This document shows, one piece after another, positions 55,478 to 64,000 of a stretch of 64,000 bases of DNA. The stretch comes from Rugalucina vietnamica (taxonomy: Eukaryota; Mollusca; Bivalvia; Lucinida; Lucinidae), in the NCBI GenBank assembly GCA_964017185.1, contig OZ024875.1:61065043-61129042 (forward strand), read 5' to 3'. How positions within the stretch are numbered: the first letter of the stretch is position 1; every line of letters begins with the position of its first letter. The position numbers were made by a program, and so were the translations under genes. The notes beneath the pieces were generated by a model. It was given only the letters and a program-made list of their open reading frames with translations. It ran no database searches and was not told where the DNA came from.

Positions 55478-58400
55478 TCGCATCGTTTTCCTTTACCACG
55501 AAATGGAATCCTCAAGCTTAGCTTGTGCGCGCATCAGAACTTTGCACAAAGATGTGGACAAGAGCAAGCAAACGCAAATTAGCCCATCCGTCTGCATAAA
55601 CGGCCTCCCGTACCACGAAATAGAATCCTCAAGCTTAGCTTGCGCGCGCATCAGAACTTGGCACAAAGATGCAGACAAGAGCATGCAACCTATCAGTGCC
55701 CCGCAGGTTTTCTTGTTTCGCCACAAAGCGCACCAAAGCCTGCTTCAGGGGCTTTTTCAATACAAATCAGAGGGGTGGGCTTGAAGAACGGCGTCCCATA
55801 CTTACAAATGGGATTGTCGACGCTTGCCTCGCATGTCAGTCGACGGCTTGAAGACCAGAGAACGCTGAGTATTAACCAGTCGATACCCCGCAGGTTTTTT
55901 TTTAGTTTGGCTAGCCGCCATAGCACTTCCGGTCATTTGCATGCAGAGCGCAAAATAGCCAATCCGTCTGCATAAACGGCCTCCCATACCACGAAATGGA
56001 ATCCTCGAGCTTAGCTTGCGCATCAGAACGTGGCACAAAGATGTGGACAAGAGCATGCAACCTACCAGTGCCTAGCAGGTTTTCTTGTTAGGCCACAAAC
56101 GCACCCAAGAGGCGTTTTTTAATGCAAATGAGAGGGCTGGACTTGAAGAACGGCGTCACATACTTACATATACTTACTTATATGGGATGGTCGACGCTTG
56201 CCTCCCATGTCAGAAGACGGCCAGAAGACCAGAGAACAAGTATTGATCAGTCGATACACCGCAGGGTTTTTTTTTTTTATAGTTTGGTTAGCCGCCATAG
56301 CACCCGTTTTATTGCACGCAGAACGCAAATTAGCACATCCGTCTAAATAAACGGCCTCCCATACCACGAAATGGAATTCTCAAGCTTTAGCTTGCGCATC
56401 AGAACGTGGCACAAAGATGTGAACAAGAGCATGCAACCTACCACTGCCCCGCAGGTTTTCTTTGTTGGCCACAAAGCGCACCCAAGCATGATTCAGGGGC
56501 CTTTTTCAATGCCAATGAGAAGGTTGGGATTGAAGAACTGCGCCCCATACTTACAAATTGGATTGTCAACGCTTGTCTCGCGTGTCAGTCGACGGCCAGA
56601 AGACCAGAGAACAAGTATTAACCAGTCAATACCCCGCAGGTTTTTTGGTTTGGCTAGCCGCCATACCACTTCCGGTTTTCTGCATGCAGAACGCAAATTA
56701 GCCCATCCGTCTACATAAACGGCTTCCCATAGCACGAAATGGAATCCTCAAGCTTAGCTTGCGCATCAGAACGTGGCACAAAGATGTGGACAAGAGCATA
56801 CAACTTACCAGTGCCCCGCAGATTTTCTTGTTTGACCAGAAAGCGCACCCAAGCCTGCTTCAGGGGCGTTTTTAAGCAAATGAGAGGGCTGGACTTGAAG
56901 AACGGCATCCCAAACTTATAAATGGAACTGTCCACGCTTGCCTCGCGCGTCAGTCGACGGCCAGAAGACCAGAGAAGAGGTTTTAACCAGTCTAAACCAC
57001 GCAGGTTTTTTTGTTTGGCTAGCCGCCATAGCACTTCCGGTTTACATACCATTGCAGAACGCAAAATAGCAAATCAGTCTGCATAAATGGCCTCCCTTAC
57101 CTCGAAATGGAATCATCAAGCTTAGCCTGTGCATCAGAACGTGACACAAAGACGTGTACAAGAGCATGCAGCCTACAAGTGCCCCGCAAGTTTTCTTGTT
57201 TGGCCATAAAGCGCATCCAAGCCTGCTTCAGGTTTTTTTTTTCAATGCAAATGAGAGGGGTGGGCTTGATGAACGGCGTCCCATACTAACAAATGGGATT
57301 GTCGACGCTTTTCTCGTGTGTCAGTCGACGGCCAGAAGAAGAGAGAAAAAGTTTTAACCAGTCGATACCCCGTAGGTTTTTTAGTTTGGCTAGCCGCCAT
57401 AGCACTTCCTGTTTACATACCAGTGCAGAACGCAAAATAACCAATCCGTCTGCATGAACGGCCTCCCATACCTCGAGCTCGGCTTGCGCATCAGAACGTG
57501 CCACAATGATGTGAACAAGAGCATGCAATCTACCAGTGCCCCGCAGGTTTTCTTGTTGGCCACAAACGCACCCAAACCTGCTTCAGGGGCTTTTTTCAAT
57601 GCAAATGAGAGGGGTGGGCTTGAAGAATGGCGTCCCATACTTACAAATGGGATTGTCGACGCTTGCCTGGCATGTCAGTCGACGGCCAGAAGAGTAGAGA
57701 ACAAGTTTTAACCAGTCGATACCCCGCAGGTTTTATAGTTTGCCTAGCCGCCATAGCACTTCCGGTTGTTTGCATGCAAAACGCAAATTAGCCCATCCGT
57801 CTGCATAAACGGCCTCCCATACCATTAAATGGAATCCTCAAACATAGCTTGCGTATCAGAACGTGGCACAAAGAAGTGGAAAAGAGCATGCAATCTACCA
57901 GTGCCCCGCAGGTTTTCTTGTTTGGCCAAAAAGCGCACCCAAGCCTGCTTCAGGGGCTTTTTTCAATACAAATGGGAGGGGTGGGCTTGATGAACGGCGT
58001 CCCATACTAAAAAATAGATTGTCGACGCTTGTCTGGCATGTCAGTCGACGGCCAGAAGAACAGAGAACAAGTTTAAGCAGTTGATACCCCGCAGGTTTTA
58101 TAGTTTGGCTAGCCGCCATAGCACTTCCGGTTTACATACCAGTGTAGAACGCAAAATAACCAATCCGTCTGCATAAACGGCCTCCCATACCATAAAATGG
58201 AATCCTCAAACATAGCTTGCGTATCAGAACGTGGCACAAAGATGTGGAAAAGAGAATGCAATCTACCCGTGCCCCGCAGGTTTTCTTGTTTGGCCAAAAA
58301 GCGCTCCCAAGCCTGCTTCAGGGGCTTTTTTCAATGCAAATGGGAGGGGTGGGCTTGAAGAACGGCGTCCCATACTAACAAATGGGATTGTCGACGCTTG

Positions 58401-59047
58401 TCTCGTGTGTCAGTCGACGGTCAGAAGAACAGAGAACAAGTTTTAACCAGTCGATACCCCGCAGGTTTTTTTTAGTTTGGCTAGCCGCCATTGCACTTCC
58501 GGTTGTTTGCATGCAAAACGCAAATTAGCCCATCCGTCTGCATAAACGGCCTCCCATACCATAAAATGGAATCCTCAAACATAGCTTGCGTATCAGAACG
58601 TGGCACAAAGATGTGGACAAGAGAATGCAATCTACCAGTGCCCCGCAGGTTTTCTTGTTTGGCCAAAAAGCGCACCCAAGCCTGCTTCAGGGGCTTTTTT
58701 CAATGCAAATGGGAGGGGTGGGCTTGAAGAACGACGTCCCATACTAAAAAATTGGATTGTCGACGCTTTTCTCGTGTGTCAGTCGACGGCCAGAAGAACA
58801 GAGAACAAGTTTTAACCAGTCGATACCCCGCAGGTTTTTCCGTTTGGCTAGCCGCCATAGCACTTCCGGTTTACATACCAGTGCAGAACGCAAATTAGAG
58901 AATCAGTCTGCATAAACGGCCTTCCATACGACCAAATGGAATCCTCAAGCATAGCTTGCGCATCAGACCGTGGTACCAAGATGTTGACAAGAAAGTGATG
59001 ACTACCAGTGCCCCGCAGGTTTTCTTATTTGATCACAAAACGTACCT
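55478..59047 (+). repeat. ~370-bp satellite, forward orientation
   Basis: About ten units. Landmarks such as CGGCCTCCCATACC recur at mostly 369-375 bp spacing from about 55595 to 58915. Each unit has TGCCCCGCAGGTTTTCTTGT, GGGCTTGAAGAACGGCGTCC, GTCAGTCGACGGCCAGAAGA and GGCTAGCCGCCATAGCACTT. The first units are irregular, with a ~120-bp internal duplication at 55530-55650. The many short open frames on both strands are array shadows. Confidence 0.93.
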
Positions 59048-59625
59048 TGTCTGTTGCTTGGCCCACCGGGGTCCAACTGGCGTTTTTCTTTTGCTCCGGA
59101 GTTAGTAGGTTATTCGGCGCCCAGGGATCTCCATCGTCGGGCAGCTTACTCAATCTGTGAGTCCTGGGTTTTGATTCATCAGGATGTTTATCATGATTTA
59201 TTTGTTTGTTCTTGATGATTCATTGACTCACCACAAGGACCAAATAACTAACTAAATGTTATGAACCACTGCAGAAGCTGAGGGTGAGGTTAGGTACCTG
59301 TAAAACCGGTTTAAGCCCGCCAGTAACTTTGTGTTACTGATCGTTCCAAGTCGATACTTCTGTAGTGGTTCTTTTTGTTTTATGTCTTGGTGTTTAAAAT
59401 TTTTTGTGCTGTTGGCGCCTTATGTATGTTTTCATATTTTTAGTTAAGCTAAGGTAACTGAGTGGCCACCTATTGGGAAAATAGCTGCTCATTCGGCTTA
59501 CGATATGTTTCATGGTATAAAGTACCCGATTGTTAGTTTGGTTTTTTCCCACCTCGGTTTTTGGAGTGGTCATCTTTTTCTGATTGCGCCTTTTCCTGAT
59601 CTTTGCCTACTTGTACCTTTTCAAG
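59048..59625 (+). repeat. long interspersed segment, copy 2 (within the satellite)
   Basis: About 580 bp matching 49546-50605 minus the extra block. It interrupts the satellite just before the point where satellite orientation reverses. Confidence 0.85.
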
Positions 59626-59629
59626 GGCG

Positions 59630-59756
59630 TTTTTCAATGCAAATAAGGGGCTGCCTTGAAGAACGGCGTCCCGTACTAACAAATGGGATGATCGATGCTT
59701 GCATCGCGTGTCAGTCGACGGCCAGAAGACCAGAGAACTAGTTTTAACCAGTCGAT
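59630..59756 (+). repeat. last forward satellite piece
   Basis: A partial unit from GCGTTTTTCAATGCAAATAA to TTTTAACCAGTCGAT. It carries private variants (GGGATGATCGATGCTTGCAT) that recur inverted at about 59925-59942. Confidence 0.85.
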
Positions 59757-62700
59757 TTGGTCGTATGGAAGGCCGTTTATGCAGACAGATTGGCTAATTT
59801 GCGTTCTGCACTGGTATGTAAACCGGAAGTGCTATGGCGGCTAGCCAAACGGAAAAACCTGCGGGCTATCGACTGGTTAAAACTTGTTCTCTGGTCTTCT
59901 GGCCGTCGTCTGACACGCGATGCAAGCATCGATCATCCCATTTGTTAGTACGAGACGCCTTTCTTCAAGACAGTCCCTTATTTGCATTGGAAAACGCCCT
60001 TGTAAGCAGGTTTTGGTACGTTTTGTGATCAAATAAGAAACCCTGCGGGGCACTGGTAGTCTTCACTTTCTTGTCCACATCTTTGTACCACGGTCTGATG
60101 CGCAAGCTATGCCTGAGGATTCCATTTGGTCATATGGCAGGCCGTTAATGCAGACGGATGGGCTAATTTGCGTTCTGCACTGGTATGTAAACCGGAAGTG
60201 CTATGGCGGGTAGCCAAACGGAAAAACCTGCGGGGTATCGAGTGGTTAAAACTAGTTCTCTGGACTGACACGCGATGCAAGCATCAATCATCGCATTTGT
60301 TAGTATGGGACGCCGTTCTTCAAGCACATCCTCATTTGCATTGAAAAACGCACCTGAAGCAGTTTTGTGGTAATTTTAAGACAACCTGTGGGGCACTGAT
60401 AGTCTGCATTTTCATGTCCACATCTTGGTACCACGGTCTGATGCGCACGCTATGCTTGAGGATTCCATTTCGAGGTATGGGAGGCCCTTTATGAAGACCG
60501 TTTGGCTAGTTTGCGTTCTGCACTGGTGTGTAAACCGGAAGTGCTATGGCGGTTAGCCAAACTAAAAAACCTGCGGGGTATCGACTGGTAAAAACTTGTT
60601 CACTTGTCTTCTGGTCGTCGACTGACACGCGTGGCAAGCGTCGGCAATCCCATTTGTGAGTATGGGACGCCGTTCTTCAAGCCCACCCCCTCATTTGCAT
60701 TGAAAAAAGCCCTTGAAGCAGGCTTGGGTGCTTTTTGCGACCAAACAAGAAGATCTGCGGGGCACTGGTAGGTTGCATGATCTTGTCCATATCTTTGTGG
60801 CTCTTTCTGATGCGCAAGCTTAGCTTGAGGATTCCAATTCTAGGTATGGGAGGCCGTTTATGCAGACCGATTGGCTATTTTGTGTTCTGCACTGGTATGT
60901 AAACCGGAAGTGCTATGGCGGCTAGCCAAACTAAAAAACCTGCGGGGTATCGACTGGGTAAAACTTGTTCTCTGTTCTTCTGGCCGTCGACTGACATGCG
61001 AGACAAGCGTCGGCAATCCCATTTGTAAGTATGGGACGCCGTTCTTCAAGCCCACCCCCTCATTTGCATTGAAAAAAGCCCTTGAAGCAGGCTTGGATGC
61101 TTTTTGTGACCACACAAGAAGACTTGCGGGGCACTGGTAGGTTGCATGCTCTTGTCCACATCTTTGTGGCACTTTCTGATGCGCAAGCTGAGCTTGAGGA
61201 TTCCATTTCTAGGTATGGGAGGCCGTTTATGAAGACCGATTGGCTATTTTGTGTTCTGCACTTGTATGTAAACCGGATATGCTATGGCGGCTAGCCAAAC
61301 TAAAAAACCTGCGGGGTATCGACTGGGTAAAACTTGTTCTCTGTTCTTCTGGCCGTCGACTGACACGCGAGACAAGCGTCGACAATCCTATTTGTTAGTT
61401 TGGGACGCCGTTCTTCAAGCGCACCCCTCTCATTTGCATTGAAAAAAGCCCATGAAGCAGGTTTGGGTGCGTGTTGTGGCTAAACAACAAAACCTGCGGG
61501 GTATCGACTGGTAAAAACTTGTTCACTTTTCTTCTGGTCGTCGACTGACATGCATGGCAAGCGCCGGCAATCCCATTTGTAAGTATGGGACGCCGTTCTT
61601 CAAGCCCACCCCCTTATTTGCATTGAAAAAAGCCCTTGAAGCAGGCTTGGATGCTTTTTGCAGCCAAACAAGAAGACCTGCGGGGCACTGGTAGGTTGCA
61701 TGCTCTTGTCCACATCTTTGTGGCACTTTCTGATGCGCGAGCTGAGCTTGAGGATTCCATTTCGAGGTATGGGAGGCCGTTTATGCAGACTGTTTGTCTA
61801 GTTTGTGTTCTGCACTGGTATGTAAACCGGAAGTGCTATGGCGGCTAGCCAAACTAAAAAACCTGCGGGGTATCGACTGGGTAAAACTTGTTCTCTGTTC
61901 TTCTGGCCGTCGACTGACATGCAAGACAAGCGTCGACAATCCCATTTGTTAGTATGGGACGCCGTTCTTAAAGCGCACCCCTCTCATTTGCATTGAAAAA
62001 AGCCCCTGAAGCAGGCTTTGGTGCGTTTTCTGGCTAAACAAGAAAACCTGCGGGATATCGACTGGTAAAAACTTATTCACTTGTCTTCTGGTCGTCGCTT
62101 GACACGCGTGGCAAGCGTCGGCAATCCCATTTGTAAGAATGGGACGCAATTCTTCAAGCCCACCCCCTCATTTGCATTGAAAAAAGCCCTTGAAGCAGAC
62201 TTGGGTGCTTTTTGCAGCCAAACTAGAAAACCTGCGGGTCACTGGTAGGTAGCATGCTCTTGTCCATATCTTTGTGGCTCTTTCTGATGCGCAAGCTGAG
62301 CTTGAGGATTCCATTTCGAGGTATGGGAGGCCGTTTATGCAGACCGATTTGCTATTTTGTGTTCTGCACTGGTATGTAAACCGGAAGTGCTATGGCGGCT
62401 AGCCAAACTAAAAAACCTGCGGGGTATCGACTGGGTAAAACTTGTTCTCTGTTCTTCTGGCCGTCGACTGACACGCAAGACAAGCGTCAACAATCCCATT
62501 TGTTAGTATGGGACGCCGTTCTTCAAGCGCACCCCTCTTATTTGCATTGAAAAAAGCCCCTGAAGCAGGCTTGGGTGCGTTTTGTGGCTAAACAAGAAAA
62601 CTTGCGGTGTATCGACTGGTAAAAACTTGTTCACTTGTCTTCTGTTCGTCGACTGACACGCGTGGCAAGAGTCAGCAATCCCATTTGTAAGTATGGGACG

Positions 62701-64000
62701 CCGTTCTTCAAGCCCATCCCCTCATTTGCATTGAATAAAGCCCTTGAAGCAGGCTTGGGTTCTTTTTGTGGCCAAACAAGAAGACATGCGGTGCACTGGT
62801 AGGTTGCATGCTCTTGTCCATATCTTTGTGGCACTTTCTGATGCGCAAGCTGAGCTTGAGGATTCCATTTCGAGGTATGGGAGGCCGTTTATGCAGACCG
62901 ATTTGCAATTTTGTGTTCTGCACTGGTATGTAAACCGGAAGTGCTATGGCGGCTAGCCAAACTAAAAAACCTGCGGGGTAATGACTGGGTAAAACTTGTT
63001 CTCTGTTCTTCTGGCCGTCGACTGACATGCGAGACAAGCGTCGACAATCCCATTTGTTAGTATGGGACGCCGTTCTTCAAGCGTACCCCTCTCATTTGCA
63101 TTGAAAAAAGCACCTGATGCAGGCTTGGGTGCGTTTTGTGGGTTTACAAGAAAACCTGCGGGATATCGACTGGTAAAAACTTGTTCACTTGTCTTCTGGT
63201 CGTCGACTGACATGCGTTGCAAGCGTCGGCAATCCCATTTGTAAGTATGGGTCGCCATTCTTCAAGTCCATCCCCTCATTTGCATTGAAATAAGCCCCTG
63301 AAGCAGGCTTGGGTGCTTTTTGTAGCCAAGCAAGAAAACCTGCGGGGCACTGGTAGGTTGCATGCTCTTGTCCACATCTTTGTGGCACTTTCTGATGCGC
63401 TAGCTGAGCTTGAGGATTCCATTTCTAGGTATGGGAGGCCGTTTATGCCGACTGATTGTATAGTTTGTGTTCTGCACTGGTATGTAAACCGGAAGTTCTA
63501 TGGCGGCTAGCCAAACTAAAAAACCTGCGGGGTATCGACTGGGTTAAACTTGTTTTCTGTTCTTCTGGCCGTCGACTGACACGCGAGACAAGCGTCGACA
63601 ATCCCATTTGTTAGTATGGGACCCCGTTCTTCTAGCGCACCCCTCTCATTTGCATTGAAAAAAGCCCCTGAAGCAGGCTTGGTTGCGTTTTGTGGCTAAA
63701 CAAGAAAACCTGCGGGGTATCGACTGGTAAAAACTTGTTCACTTCTCTTCTGGTCGTCGACTGACACGCGTGACAAGCGCCGGCAATCCCATTTGTAAGT
63801 ATGGGACGCCGTTCTTCAAGCCAACCCCCTTATTTGCATTGAAAAAAAGCCCTTGAAGCAGGCTTGGATGCTTTTTGTGACCAAACAAGAAGACCTTCTA
63901 GGCACTGTTAGGTTGCATGCTCTTGTCCATATCTTTGTGGCACTTTCTGATGCGCAAGCTGAGCTTGAGGATTCCATTTCTAGGTATGGCAGGCCGTCTA
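59757..64000 (-). repeat. satellite in reverse orientation with 554-bp higher-order repeat
   Basis: From here units read as the reverse complement, e.g. AAGTGCTATGGCGGCTAGCC. The landmark AGGTATGGGAGGCCGTTTATG occurs at about 60473, 60843, 61211, 61765, 62320, 62874 and 63428, with a diverged form at 63981. Spacing is about 370 bp at first and then a regular 554 bp. The 554-bp unit is a 370-bp monomer plus a ~184-bp partial second copy, and the array runs off the window end. Confidence 0.93.

Noticed and set aside
55478-64000. Dozens of short open frames with recurring peptides on both strands
   Set aside because: They are frames of the ~370-bp satellite and its reverse copy; the same peptides recur with unit spacing and break freely.

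Overview
The window looks like genomic DNA of a mollusc, most likely a bivalve. It is AT-rich, has one intron-containing gene with GT/AG splice sites, and is packed with inverted-repeat elements, satellite-carrying elements and retrotransposons. The bivalve call rests on the style of the repeats (arrays containing motifs such as GGGACATAACTC, terminal hairpins, tRNA-derived SINE fragments) and is an inference. No prokaryotic or viral gene organisation is present.

The only host protein-coding gene I can support is RTCB, the tRNA-splicing ligase. It lies on the minus strand from the start codon at 36192 to the stop at 3849. Eleven coding exons total 1521 nt and give 506 residues with no frame break. 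All five metal ligands and the guanylylated histidine are present. The 32-kb span is almost entirely introns filled with transposable elements. Three exons (2, 4 and 5) have tandem partial copies of their 3' end, including the splice-donor junction, just downstream in the adjoining intron. For exon 2 these are eight 77-bp units plus one longer outer copy.

Repeats by region: 0.3-3.9 kb, palindromic MITEs and a SINE fragment. 4.5-9.07 kb (intron 9), a TA-flanked element containing a ~320-bp array and a nested element with a 151-bp array. 9.69-11.33 kb (intron 8), a long-TIR element. 11.7-18 kb, a perfect fold-back MITE and three more TA-flanked satellite-carrying elements. 22.17-32.15 kb (intron 2), one TA-flanked element with alternating 307/465-bp repeats, split by a young Ty3/gypsy-type LTR element (23700-30518) whose integrase domain precedes reverse transcriptase (Gmr1-like order). 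33.5-36.1 kb (intron 1), more fold-back elements.

Upstream of RTCB (37.2-47.2 kb, minus strand) is a decayed non-LTR retrotransposon of CR1/jockey type. It has a MYND-finger ORF1 and an ORF2 with a 2A-like motif, a zinc finger, endonuclease and reverse transcriptase. Two insertions interrupt it: a TA-flanked satellite element (37649-39816) and a long-TIR element with a 10-bp target duplication (41280-43905). The LINE reading frame resumes exactly across both, which fixes their ends.

From 47.2 to 55.4 kb I see no convincing gene, only simple repeats, a MITE and duplicated segments. From 55.4 kb to the end is a ~370-bp satellite. It runs in one orientation to 59.76 kb and in the opposite orientation beyond, where it becomes a 554-bp higher-order repeat.
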